A stretch of DNA of 23,079 nucleotides from the IMG/VR virus record IMGVR_UViG_3300005882_000336, positions 1 to 23,079 of that record, one strand, 5' to 3'. The translations under genes and the position numbers were made by a program. This DNA is from a virus. The notes beneath the pieces are model-generated. The model saw only the letters and a list, made by a program, of their open reading frames with translations. It did no database searches and had not been told where the DNA came from. Below, piece after piece: positions 1 to 8,552 of this stretch; the first letter of the stretch is position 1; each line of letters opens with the position of its first letter.

Positions 1-50
1 ATTCCTCCGAACCAAATCGGACCGTCCGTCTCGTTCTTGTACCTGGGCAT
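1..50 (-). CDS. 5' end of an unidentified late gene, cut by the left edge
   Basis: Sixteen codons are visible, starting at the ATG at 50-48 and reading MPRYKNETDGPIWFGG before the window ends. A purine-rich ribosome-binding stretch (GGGGGAAGGGAAAG) lies immediately upstream, which supports a real start. It follows the tail-tip gene in the same direction but lies beyond a strong terminator. Short phage proteins beginning with a Lys/Asn-rich strand followed by a Pro-Ile strand are common among small head- or tail-associated proteins, but sixteen residues are too few for a family call. Function unknown. Confidence 0.5.
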   Translation of the reverse strand, partial: MPRYKNETDGPIWFGG

Positions 51-72
51 CTTTCCCTTCCCCCTTCATTCC

Positions 73-101
73 AAAAATAAAGGGCCTCCGAAGAGGCCCT
101 T
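73..101 (-). terminator. Rho-independent terminator after the tail-tip gene
   Basis: On the minus strand a perfect 9-bp stem (AAGGGCCTC / GAGGCCCTT) closes a TTCG tetraloop and is followed by TTATTTTT. It sits about 15 bases after the TAA stop of the tail-tip gene (117-119). Stem, UUCG loop and U-tract are textbook for an intrinsic terminator. On the plus strand no U-tract follows, so it acts leftward only. Confidence 0.93.
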
Positions 102-116
102 GTGGTTCTGGGTTTG

Positions 117-3100
117 TTATTCCCCGACAACTTTAAGATTTTTAACCGTTGCCTTCGCCCACCCTGTCAATGTATGTCCTTTCATAGGCAGCCACTCAAT
201 CTCACCGCCGGATTCAAAGTACGTACCCGCAGCACTCAATGTTAAAGATGCAGAATCTACAAGAGAAAACTCAGGAATAGAATACTCAGGGGTTAAATAG
301 CCAGGCCTGGGATCTAGATCTTCATATTCATCAATCCCCAACCGACAAGTTTGTCGCAAATCCCCAAACTGATATATATACTTATTAGTTTCTAATAAGT
401 CAGATTCTACTATGTACGTTTGCAGACTAGGTGAATACATTACCTTTGTCGTGCTGTCGAAGTAGCGCGTAATAGAATAATCATTCCCTTCATGAACAAT
501 TGACTCCTGAGCAATATACTCTTCATTTACCCCCTCAAAGTAATGAAACCAAGAAGATGTGCGCCACCCCAAACTTAAGGCTGGACCACTTGGGACAGAC
601 ATCGTCAGAAGAATATCGCCTGATTGAGGGTATGTGTCAACAACAAAATCAGCAAATAAGACAAGTGAACCAAAACTAAAATTAACATCATATCTAGTGC
701 GGAATGGAAGTTCTGAATATGACGGAATAATATAACCAAATACCATCTCACCTTTCACATTAACCTCAAACTCCACGTTACGGCCCTGAAATGTTTCAGG
801 TAGTGGAATTTGCCGGAAAAATCCGGTACTACTTGGATTTTGTACACCAAACGACGCCTGGCGAATTTCAATCATAGAATGTTCAGGTTCTTCCCACGTC
901 GTTGAACCAATATAAAACACATAATCTCGCACACCCTCGCTTTCGCTGGGTGGTGTAATATAATTCTGCTCCATTTCAGCTGGGATCGATATGTTATCTT
1001 CTTTCGACGGGCTCAAGAGTGTCCATGGCTGATTTTTTCCAGTGGGTCTCACTAGTAACGCGGTTGAACCAACAACAATTGGTTCATCATCTAGTGTTTT
1101 CGCCTCAACCGGATCGGCTTTTCCCTCTAGTTGAACGTTATATCTACGCTTCCCAACGCGCCCCAGAACTTTACCCCGTGACACGTTATCAAATTGGGTA
1201 ACACGCCGGTTGATGGCATTACGCACATCCTCCGTCCACACCTTGGGATTTTTGGGCAGCGCGTCGGAAAGCCGGTTCAGGGTGCTTTGTGTGGCCAGCT
1301 CAATGTCGTCATTCACCCCGTCGAAATTGACGGTAATGCTATTAATCAGCCATTCACGTCCGCGCCACATCGTCTTATCCAGTGCGAGGGACATCCCCAT
1401 TGCTGTGCTGACGTTCGCCTTGCGAATACGGCTTTTTTCATACAACACACCAAGTGCAAAATTCTGCATCCCTGTGTCTGTCGCCAGTGCCACAGCCTGA
1501 CATTCATACTTATGTATCCCGAGAACATCAATGCTTCCCTGATCTTTCGCCCCGGCTATAATATGGATTTCATTTTCCTCTTCAGCCACACACATCTCGA
1601 GCGCCGGGGGAGAAATAGTCCGTGTCTCGGTTCCAGCATACACGTAGCCGACAGTTCCTGTCGGGATTCCACCACCAGCATCTTCAAACCCATTGTGTAC
1701 GTAGTTGTACTTTTTGAAAACGCCTCGACCCTCCAACGGGCCTGCGACAGGACTTATGACGGCCCCACCACGATATTTATGGAGCCGTATCAACGAACCA
1801 AGCGCAGGATACAGATCAGTTGAAACATTTATATTTCCGGCAAATAGGGGTTCAGTCCCCCAGATCTCTTCTTCCATATACGCCATCCCGTTAAGGTTAA
1901 CCCGCCATTCACGGGTGGTCTTCGAGGTTGGTACCCAAGAATTGTAAAAAGAACCTGCGACGTTATCGTATAGTTGACAATAGGTAAATTCCTCATGCAA
2001 CTCGTCCACGTCATATCGGTTACCATCGTCAGATATATTTGACCAGGTGATTTCACTGGTTATCTTGACCGCCCCCAAGCCTGAACCTTCTTCGGAGTAT
2101 TCTTTCCGCGTCATATATCCATTTTCATCATAGTTGTATGTGATTTCGAGGGATCCTCCCCCGATCGATACTGTCTCGGACTGTATTTGCTCTCCTAGTC
2201 TCGTAGCAGAGTAACCCTGACTCCCAACACTGTAAGATTCCGTTACTGGTGTAGTCGCTTCGGTCATCCACCGTTCATCAATAGTTGCCTGAACATAATT
2301 TGCATATTCTGATGTGCGTTCCTCAACCGTGGGATCATCATCAGCAATAATGTCAGTATCTGTGAGTTCGCGGGTGGTAGTTGAGGCCAGAAGTCGATAC
2401 ACGCCATCACGGCCATATTGGAGCACACCACCAACAGCGTAGGATACCGCCCGGAAAAACTGATACGCGTCCTGGGGATCGTCAGGATAAAATACCGTTT
2501 CGCTCGTGGTGATGGACGTTTCGAAGGTCCCGCCATGGTTTTCAATGGCTTCCCGAAGGGCATCAATCGCGTTGCCGCTCGTATATTTGACGGTTCCGCC
2601 TCCAGCCGTTACGGGATCGGCCAGTTCCAACAAAAAGGTGTTTTCTGCCAGATTTTCTCGGAAACTAGTTACAATTCCCGTCACACGCACTATGTCCTCG
2701 GTAGGTGCCTGTAAAATAATCTGTATCTTTTCACCTGGGGCAATATATTCACTGACAGATATAGTTCCGCGCATCCGCCCAAAATCAGAAAAGGTGCAAG
2801 AACCATCAATTATCTCTATAGATTCCGAACCGTGAAATACCTTGAATCCACCTTTTTCTGTTTGTGATTCAGGTATAAGAATTGGTTGAACCCCTTCGTG
2901 ATCATAAGGGTCACCTACGTCGGGGGTTGGGTAATAAGTCCAGACAACCGGAATCTCTTCAGGATTGTCTAGTGGATAAGCAAAAGAGAACACCGGAACG
3001 TCATGTTCTATAACAATTTCCCACCCTCCTTCAGTCCAGCCTTGCATGGTATGATTTACCGATCCTTCTATGAAATATTCCCCTTCATTTGGGCCTTGGA

Positions 3101-4436
3101 GCAGAACAAAAGTAAGTCCTACATAGGCTGTATTGTTGGATGGCCACTCCGCTCTAAGTTCTATGGTGCCCGTAGACACATAAGCATCCCCACCATCAGG
3201 AAGGGAGGGAATCACTCCCGGAGGTATCTCCTCAAGATAAGAAAACTCAGACATAAAGGTTAATCCCCACCTAGTCATTTCCGTGTATATTTCCTCAACG
3301 CTTTTACTAAACAGATCTGTTGCTATCCCCCACTGGTTGAATAGCAGTATGGTGTATGAAAGGACATAAATGATGGAATAATCTACAAGGTCATAATCCC
3401 AAGGATCATATGTAATTCCCCATCTGCTCGGATTATATTCAAGCGTCAGATTCCTAGACCAACGATCTACGTCATCAGTGAACATTTTTTTAACAAGCCA
3501 AGCTGGACCAGTATAGTCAATGTCGGTTTCAGATATGATGTCCCAAATATTTGGAGGGTATTGTATTAATATATAATTAGGTCCAGTATCAACAGAATGA
3601 TAGCACCGTAAGGCCTGCAAACCTCGATGTCTCATGTGTATAGCTTGTACCCGCTCAGCATGATCAGCAATCTTATGGATTTGCTCGATTCGGCCAAACA
3701 ACCTCAAAAGCTCCGTTTGCGCCGCATCAGTAGGAGTATATTCTTCTGGACTCCATGGTTCATCTCCCTCCTCTTCAATTGCGGGGTACCCTCTAGATAA
3801 CTGACCGAAGTCACCCATGTACAATATACTTGAAATTAAATTAGTCGGGTTCCAATCGTCAATAACATCCTCTGTGACAAGTAAGTGTCCAGTCGTACGC
3901 TGGATGTAGATATAATTTCTCACAGAATCAGCGTCGGTGGTTGTGCCTATCGTTATCTCTATCATCAGCCTCACAGATGTAATTTGGCATTCAAATGTTG
4001 TCTCCCACTCTTCTATCATCCACGGGTTGTGTATTGTAATAGAGTCAGACTCAGACGCATCAATCATGGAAGAGGGGACGCCCCACTGTGTGGTTAACGC
4101 ATCTAGCAGATATGATCGAGCGTCAATGTAACCCTCCCAAGCTCTCCTAGCAATCCACGCCGCCATGACAGCAAAAAGATACGAAAACGCATACATAGAT
4201 TCCTGTGAAGCCCCATACATATGGGAGGAATCACGGCGTACGAAAAAACTATCATGCAAAAACGGCGCAGCTTTATCCCTATCACACCGTGGTACCCACA
4301 TCCATGCATCATGGGGTATACGGAAATTTTCCCATCCAGAAACAGATCGTATCGCATCAAATCCTGATTGAAGCCGTGAAACTATAGTAGCGTCTAGCCC
4401 TGAGATTATTCCATATGGTTCCAACCCGCTCGGCAT
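117..4436 (-). CDS. Giant tail-tip / baseplate-hub-like protein
   Basis: A 1439-residue protein, last of the tail genes before the terminator, and by position and architecture the distal tail-tip/hub and probable host-contact protein. The start ATG at 4436 has GGGAGGTG seven bases upstream; a GTG at 4442 is too close to that site. Residues ~1-500 are Trp/Tyr/Asp-rich and unrecognised. Residues ~525-610 alternate strands in the pattern of gp27-like hub barrels (a PGEKIQIIL strand, then VTGIVTSF), followed to ~680 by an alpha/beta segment. A small barrel resembling the OB fold lies at ~1080-1142 (SRGKVLGRVGKRRYNVQL). The last ~280 residues are beta-rich, as in tip or receptor-binding modules. 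The gene is clearly AT-richer than the tape-measure gene beside it, which suggests separate acquisition. Tail-tip role likely; domain names are by pattern only. Confidence 0.75.
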   Translation of the reverse strand: MPSGLEPYGIISGLDATIVSRLQSGFDAIRSVSGWENFRIPHDAWMWVPRCDRDKAAPFLHDSFFVRRDSSHMYGASQESMYAFSYLFAVMAAWIARRAWEGYIDARSYLLDALTTQWGVPSSMIDASESDSITIHNPWMIEEWETTFECQITSVRLMIEITIGTTTDADSVRNYIYIQRTTGHLLVTEDVIDDWNPTNLISSILYMGDFGQLSRGYPAIEEEGDEPWSPEEYTPTDAAQTELLRLFGRIEQIHKIADHAERVQAIHMRHRGLQALRCYHSVDTGPNYILIQYPPNIWDIISETDIDYTGPAWLVKKMFTDDVDRWSRNLTLEYNPSRWGITYDPWDYDLVDYSIIYVLSYTILLFNQWGIATDLFSKSVEEIYTEMTRWGLTFMSEFSYLEEIPPGVIPSLPDGGDAYVSTGTIELRAEWPSNNTAYVGLTFVLLQGPNEGEYFIEGSVNHTMQGWTEGGWEIVIEHDVPVFSFAYPLDNPEEIPVVWTYYPTPDVGDPYDHEGVQPILIPESQTEKGGFKVFHGSESIEIIDGSCTFSDFGRMRGTISVSEYIAPGEKIQIILQAPTEDIVRVTGIVTSFRENLAENTFLLELADPVTAGGGTVKYTSGNAIDALREAIENHGGTFETSITTSETVFYPDDPQDAYQFFRAVSYAVGGVLQYGRDGVYRLLASTTTRELTDTDIIADDDPTVEERTSEYANYVQATIDERWMTEATTPVTESYSVGSQGYSATRLGEQIQSETVSIGGGSLEITYNYDENGYMTRKEYSEEGSGLGAVKITSEITWSNISDDGNRYDVDELHEEFTYCQLYDNVAGSFYNSWVPTSKTTREWRVNLNGMAYMEEEIWGTEPLFAGNINVSTDLYPALGSLIRLHKYRGGAVISPVAGPLEGRGVFKKYNYVHNGFEDAGGGIPTGTVGYVYAGTETRTISPPALEMCVAEEENEIHIIAGAKDQGSIDVLGIHKYECQAVALATDTGMQNFALGVLYEKSRIRKANVSTAMGMSLALDKTMWRGREWLINSITVNFDGVNDDIELATQSTLNRLSDALPKNPKVWTEDVRNAINRRVTQFDNVSRGKVLGRVGKRRYNVQLEGKADPVEAKTLDDEPIVVGSTALLVRPTGKNQPWTLLSPSKEDNISIPAEMEQNYITPPSESEGVRDYVFYIGSTTWEEPEHSMIEIRQASFGVQNPSSTGFFRQIPLPETFQGRNVEFEVNVKGEMVFGYIIPSYSELPFRTRYDVNFSFGSLVLFADFVVDTYPQSGDILLTMSVPSGPALSLGWRTSSWFHYFEGVNEEYIAQESIVHEGNDYSITRYFDSTTKVMYSPSLQTYIVESDLLETNKYIYQFGDLRQTCRLGIDEYEDLDPRPGYLTPEYSIPEFSLVDSASLTLSAAGTYFESGGEIEWLPMKGHTLTGWAKATVKNLKVVGE

Positions 4437-4438
4437 AA

Positions 4439-4768
4439 TCACACCTCCCGGAGGGTCAACGTAAGAAGCCCGACATCGACAAGGGGATATTGTGAAATGG
4501 ATGGCTCACCGGTCACTTTTACGGTGTACGAAGCACCATCATGATCGACAAAGGTCGTTTCCGTGCCGACGAGATTCATGAGGTCGGAATACTGCGACCC
4601 TGGATAAAACGTCAGCGTCCAAACCCGTTTTCGGATCACACCAAGCTCCAAAGGTGCCCCTGAGAGAGCTGTGGCTTCGCGACCTGAAACAATGGCGTTG
4701 ACCATCCTGTAATTGTCGATCGTTGGAGGAAAATCAAGTGTAATTTCGCCTAGCACGAATGCCATCAT
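4439..4768 (-). CDS. Small tail protein between tape measure and tail tip
   Basis: A 109-residue protein (107 if the second ATG at 4765 is used, which sits at a better distance from GGGGTGAG). It overlaps the tape-measure stop as ATGA, so it is translationally coupled. The sequence is beta-rich, with a conserved-looking TLTFYPGSQYSDLMNLVG segment and a C-terminal LVDVGLLTLTLREV strand, and no signal peptide or membrane segment. Its position directly after the tape measure matches the small distal-tail or tail-completion proteins (lambda M-like slot) of siphophages. The family is not recognised by sequence, so the assignment rests on position, size and secondary-structure impression. Confidence 0.75.
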   Translation of the reverse strand: MMAFVLGEITLDFPPTIDNYRMVNAIVSGREATALSGAPLELGVIRKRVWTLTFYPGSQYSDLMNLVGTETTFVDHDGASYTVKVTGEPSISQYPLVDVGLLTLTLREV

Positions 4769-7700
4769 AGCTCACCCCTCATAGCGTCAGTCACGGAGCC
4801 GCCGGCTGCTGCTGGAGTACCCGTAGCCTTGATGTTCGCAAGAGCCGTTTTTGCTTCTTTGACGGCACGGTTTACGCCCTGCATGATGCCGTCGTAAAGG
4901 CCATTTCCTATTGCCTGGCCCGTCGCCTGTGCGGGGCCGGACAAGGCGTTCAATGCCGACGAAACGTCAGCCGTTATTTTCGACGTGTCGATGTTCTCCG
5001 GAGAGAAAGCCTCCGAAATCTTTGCCTTCAGATTCCCCAGTGACCGAACCAGCTCATCAAATCCCATCTGGCTGGATTGCTCTTTCGCCTTCTGCAGCTC
5101 GACGCTCATGTACCGGATCCCGTCGGTGACCTGAACGATTCGGCGATTCTCGTCTTCGGAGATGACGGCGTTTTCCTTCCATTCCCCTCCGAGCTCGGCT
5201 TGTTTGCTGGAAAGCGCCTCCTGCAGTTGTTGGTCTAAGGATCGCACGGTCGTTTCCGTCAACCCCAGGGCATCATCCAGGTATTTCCTGAGGTTCCGGT
5301 AAAACCCTCCACCGGCCTGCTCCGCCATTTCAACAAAGGTGTCCCTGAAGATGTTCCGAAGCGCAGGATTGTCGAACTCGTTCACCAGCTTGTCGGATAT
5401 TTCCCTCAGCTTCGCGGTCAGGCTCTCTTCCAGTGCGGTTCCGGCTTCCTCGCCGGAAAGACCAAACCTGTTTTTGAGATCCTTCGTCTTGTTGACCAAA
5501 TCCGCGGCATACACGGTAAATTCCGTGACCGCCTGCTTCATCGCCTCGGCGACGTTTCCCGTGTAGGACATTTCCACTGGAACCGGTTTCGCCGCATCCG
5601 CCATCGCTTTCTGCACCTTGCCGATGACGTCTTCCATGACGGACCAAACCTCCGCCGGAAGATCCGAAAATGCCGCTTTCAACTGCTTTACTCCGTCCGT
5701 TCCCGCTTCCGTCAGATATCTTTTGATGTCCTCGCCATATTGGCGCATGATTCTGGCCGCCGCCTGCCCCTGATCCTCATAGACATCGACGATGGCAGAG
5801 ACCATCCCGGTCATCTCCTGCGGCAGGCTCATGAGCAGCCCCTTGTCGGACGACAGCCCTTCCAGAATTTCAGCCATGACGTCGTCCAGCAGCTGCTGAA
5901 CGTCCGGCCCAAGATCCGCGAAAGACTTCTTGAGGGCCGTTGCCCCGTCTTTTCCGGCCAGAACCAGGTACTCTTTTATGTCTTCCCCGAACTTCTGCAT
6001 GACCACCGTCGCCGCCGCGCTCTGGTCGTAGAAGGCATTGAAGTCCCTGATGAGGTATGTCTCCAGCTCCTTTGAAAATTCCTCCAGCTTTTTGGTAGCT
6101 TTCTCCGTGGTTTCGATTTGTTCGAGCATGGCGTCAAGGTCGTAGGTTTTTTTCATCCAGTCCTGGACATCTTTTGGCAGAGACTGGAAGGCCTCGATGT
6201 TACCTTCAAGAGCCGCTCGCATCGTGTCCAGGCTCTCTGTCGAATCATCGAGCTTATCCGGGAAAGCCGCCAGTATGGCAAGCGCTCCCGCCCCGGCGAC
6301 AGCAAGCCCCGTCAAGGCCGATGTGGTCCCTATAGTCGCGAGCAGACCACCACCTTTGGCGGCAGCTTCAGCTACCGCGACCGCTTTGACGCCATCAGCC
6401 AAGACTTTGAAAGACTTACCAAGAACGACGACCCCGCCCGCAATTGCGGATATCTTTCCGACAGCCCAGCCCGTGACTATGATTCCTGTGATCGTATCGA
6501 GGTTTTCCGCCAAGGCCTTCCAGGGGATCATGCTCGCGATGTTCTTGAGGCTTTCGTAAAGTGCTTTCACGCCTTCGCCCAGATTCCGGAACCGGCTTTC
6601 GATCGCTTCGATGTCAATCGAATCGAGGGCGGCGCTGAAATCCTCAACAGTTGCCATTTGGAGACCAAGCCCCGCGAAAAAGGCCTGAACGGCCCTTCCG
6701 ACAGCCTCGGTTTCCTTGCTCCATTCCCCGAAGGCACGGGTCAGGTCTCTGAAATGCCCCACAGCTTCTTTTGCCTTGTCCTTTATTCCGTCAAAAACGA
6801 TCAGGAAGTTCTCCTGGATCGCGCTTTTCCATTCCTTCACCATATTCTTGAAACCTGACATCTGTTCTTCCAGGAGCTTCTGGGTCGTGCCCACCTTCCG
6901 GAGCTCCTGCTCGAAACCTTCCAGGTCATCGGCCGCAGAAACCAAAATCGCGCCGGCGGCGCTCAGTTCACGCCCGAATATCATGACCAGCTCTTCCGCT
7001 CCGGCACCGGCGTCCTTGAGATCTCGCAGGACGTCCGCGAAGTTGCGCACCTTGCCTTCCGTATCTCGCACGGCGACGCCGAGCGATTTGTACACCTGAA
7101 GAGCCTTGGGAGCCGGGTCAACGATGGCCGTCATGATCCCGCGCAGGTACGTACCTATCTGTTCGCCCTTGAGCCCAGCTTCAGACAGCGCCTGCATGGC
7201 CGCTACGGTTTCCTCAAGCGATACCCCTAGCGTATTCGCCACTGGTGCTGCATACCGCATGGCATAGGACAGTTTTTCCATGTTCAGCTGACTGTTGCTG
7301 ATGGCGTTGGAGAAGACGTCGGCGATCCTGCCCGTTTCGGAAGCCGAAAGATTGAACGAGCTCAACGTGGCCATAACCACGTCTGCCGTGGACGCGAGGT
7401 CATATCCCTGGGAAACGCTCAGGGCCACGATGCCGTTCACGCCGTCCAGGATCTCCCCTACGCTCATGCCGGCGGACGCCATGTTGTACATCGCATCCGC
7501 CGCCTGCTGGGCCGAAACGGGGAGCTCCGCCCCTATCTCGCGGGCCTTCGCGGAAAGGGCTTCGAATTCCTCCTGTGTCGCTCCCGCCACACCCTTGACC
7601 TTGAGCATCGAGTCCTCGAAGGACCCGCCGATCGACAGTGACGCCCCGGCGACGGCCGCGGAGGCGGCTGTTAGTCCAGCTGCTATCCCCGTCACGGCTT

Positions 7701-7854
7701 TCATCAACGGATTGAAGACGGTCCCCAGATTCTGGCCCAGCCTCTGGGCGTTGGTTCCGAACTGGACCAGTTTCTTCCCTGTGGCGTTCAGGGTATTGAT
7801 GACTTCCTGGGCCTCGGCGGAAATCTTGATCTGGACTTTTTTCTGTCCTGCCAT
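4765..7854 (-). CDS. Tail tape measure protein, TP901 type
   Basis: A 1029-residue protein that sets tail length and is ejected with the DNA. Residues ~80-310 carry the TP901-like core: the start of a FEDSML block, then repeated helical segments containing AREIGAELPVSAQQAADAMY and AMRYAAPVANTLGVSLEE. Hydrophobic, Ala/Gly-rich segments near 52-76, 455-480 and 500-525 could insert in a membrane. Two related ~45-residue units around 615-660 and 700-745 (FGEDIKEYL / YGEDIKRYL, each followed by KxxFxDL) show an internal duplication. The ATG follows GGGGGTG. It lies directly after the frameshifted chaperone gene, the canonical order. At roughly 1.5 Angstrom per residue, as for lambda, the tail would be about 150 nm long (inference). 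Confidence 0.95.
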   Translation of the reverse strand: MAGQKKVQIKISAEAQEVINTLNATGKKLVQFGTNAQRLGQNLGTVFNPLMKAVTGIAAGLTAASAAVAGASLSIGGSFEDSMLKVKGVAGATQEEFEALSAKAREIGAELPVSAQQAADAMYNMASAGMSVGEILDGVNGIVALSVSQGYDLASTADVVMATLSSFNLSASETGRIADVFSNAISNSQLNMEKLSYAMRYAAPVANTLGVSLEETVAAMQALSEAGLKGEQIGTYLRGIMTAIVDPAPKALQVYKSLGVAVRDTEGKVRNFADVLRDLKDAGAGAEELVMIFGRELSAAGAILVSAADDLEGFEQELRKVGTTQKLLEEQMSGFKNMVKEWKSAIQENFLIVFDGIKDKAKEAVGHFRDLTRAFGEWSKETEAVGRAVQAFFAGLGLQMATVEDFSAALDSIDIEAIESRFRNLGEGVKALYESLKNIASMIPWKALAENLDTITGIIVTGWAVGKISAIAGGVVVLGKSFKVLADGVKAVAVAEAAAKGGGLLATIGTTSALTGLAVAGAGALAILAAFPDKLDDSTESLDTMRAALEGNIEAFQSLPKDVQDWMKKTYDLDAMLEQIETTEKATKKLEEFSKELETYLIRDFNAFYDQSAAATVVMQKFGEDIKEYLVLAGKDGATALKKSFADLGPDVQQLLDDVMAEILEGLSSDKGLLMSLPQEMTGMVSAIVDVYEDQGQAAARIMRQYGEDIKRYLTEAGTDGVKQLKAAFSDLPAEVWSVMEDVIGKVQKAMADAAKPVPVEMSYTGNVAEAMKQAVTEFTVYAADLVNKTKDLKNRFGLSGEEAGTALEESLTAKLREISDKLVNEFDNPALRNIFRDTFVEMAEQAGGGFYRNLRKYLDDALGLTETTVRSLDQQLQEALSSKQAELGGEWKENAVISEDENRRIVQVTDGIRYMSVELQKAKEQSSQMGFDELVRSLGNLKAKISEAFSPENIDTSKITADVSSALNALSGPAQATGQAIGNGLYDGIMQGVNRAVKEAKTALANIKATGTPAAAGGSVTDAMRGEL

Positions 7855-7893
7855 GAGGCACCCCCTATAGTCGATAAAGCCGAGGGGCGGAGA

Positions 7894-8546
7894 TCACAGG
7901 TCTTCGCCCCTTCCGAACAGTCCCATTTCCACCATCTCGTCGACGGTGCGTTTTTTGCCCTTCGGTTTCGTCCCGTTTTCGGGAAAGACCTGGGAAAGGA
8001 CGCTCCCGGCCTTGTATTGTGCCAGCCGGGCCATGGCCGGGAAAACGGCCCGGAGATACCCGCCGCTCTGCCAGTAGGTCATGCGACAGAACAAATCCTC
8101 GTCGGTGATTCCGAACGTTCTCAAAGCGAGGAGAAGGACCGGCCACTCTAACCCTTCGATTTCAGGGTCGATATCTTTTTTGCGGACCTGGCCACCTTCT
8201 CCATCAGCGCGAAAAAATCCTCGACGATTCCCGCCAGGTCGTTTTCGTCCCAGACCAGATCCAGAAGGGAAAGCTCGTACTTCATGGGAAGCTCCTTCCA
8301 TTCCTGGAATGTCGGGAAGCTTGTCTTGAGCAGCAGGTCGAGAGCGGGACCCCCGCCCCTCAAGGCACCCTTCACGGCCTCGGGGACGGGAAGCCCTTCG
8401 CCCACCATCTTTTCGATGACTCCCTGCAGCTGCTCCGCAACGGTTTCCGTCAGATCCCAGACGTCCTGGCGGGTCAACCGATGCAGCTCGTGTTCGTCGC
8501 CGAAGATTTTCACTTTCACAGGCCTCGGCCTTGGAAAGTCACGCAC
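7894..8546 (-). CDS. Tail assembly chaperone GT fusion made by -1 frameshift
   Basis: A predicted 217-residue fusion in the style of lambda gpG-T: 124 residues in the first frame, then a one-base backward slip on A AAA AAG (8181-8175), then 93 residues from DIDPEIEGLEWPVLL to FGRGEDL. The downstream frame has no start codon with a ribosome-binding site and opens before the overlap, as expected for an extension read only by slippage. GT-type proteins bind the tube protein and tape measure during tail assembly and are absent from the virion. The location between tube and tape-measure genes is diagnostic for this arrangement. The T extension is helical with an aromatic-rich LFCRMTYWQSGGYLRAVFP segment. 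Frameshift efficiency is unknown. Confidence 0.88.
8148..8546 (-). CDS. Tail assembly chaperone, short form (gpG-like)
   Basis: A 132-residue protein from a GTG at 8546, six bases after the tube-protein stop, with GGTGGTG upstream. It starts with a short beta pair (VKVKIFGDEHELHRLT), then is helical and acidic with the segment LTRQDVWDLTETVAEQLQGV, and ends KKISTLKSKG when no frameshift occurs. This is the abundant form, expected to coat the tape measure during tail-tube polymerisation. Sequence identity to lambda gpG is not claimed: the call rests on gene order, size and the frameshift architecture. An alternative GTG start further in exists, but it would remove the N-terminal strand. Confidence 0.85.
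   Translation of the reverse strand: MRDFPRPRPVKVKIFGDEHELHRLTRQDVWDLTETVAEQLQGVIEKMVGEGLPVPEAVKGALRGGGPALDLLLKTSFPTFQEWKELPMKYELSLLDLVWDENDLAGIVEDFFALMEKVARSAKKISTLKSKG
8151..8217 (-). promoter_or_regulatory. Programmed -1 frameshift signal
   Basis: In the zero frame the mRNA reads GCA AAA AAG, giving the classic slippery heptamer A AAA AAG at 8181-8175. Six bases downstream a hairpin can form: ACCCT (8168-8164), 8-base loop, AGGGT (8155-8151), extendable by a G-U pair. A purine-rich, Shine-Dalgarno-like GGAGAAGG lies at 8202-8195, 13 bases upstream, comparable to the dnaX stimulator layout. A second in-frame heptamer, T TTT TTC, lies at 8217-8211 and would reach the same frame. Everything between the sites is open in the -1 frame. 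Confidence 0.85.
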
Positions 8547-8552
8547 CAGCTA

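Noticed and set aside
8148-8220. A sequencing error breaking one gene into two frames
   Set aside because: The break coincides with a textbook slippery site and hairpin at the exact genomic position where tailed phages use programmed frameshifting.
7894-8301. The T part of the chaperone as an independent gene starting near 8301
   Set aside because: The upstream part in this frame is Arg/Gly-rich noise overlapping the G frame. No ribosome-binding site is seen, whereas the slippery heptamer explains expression.
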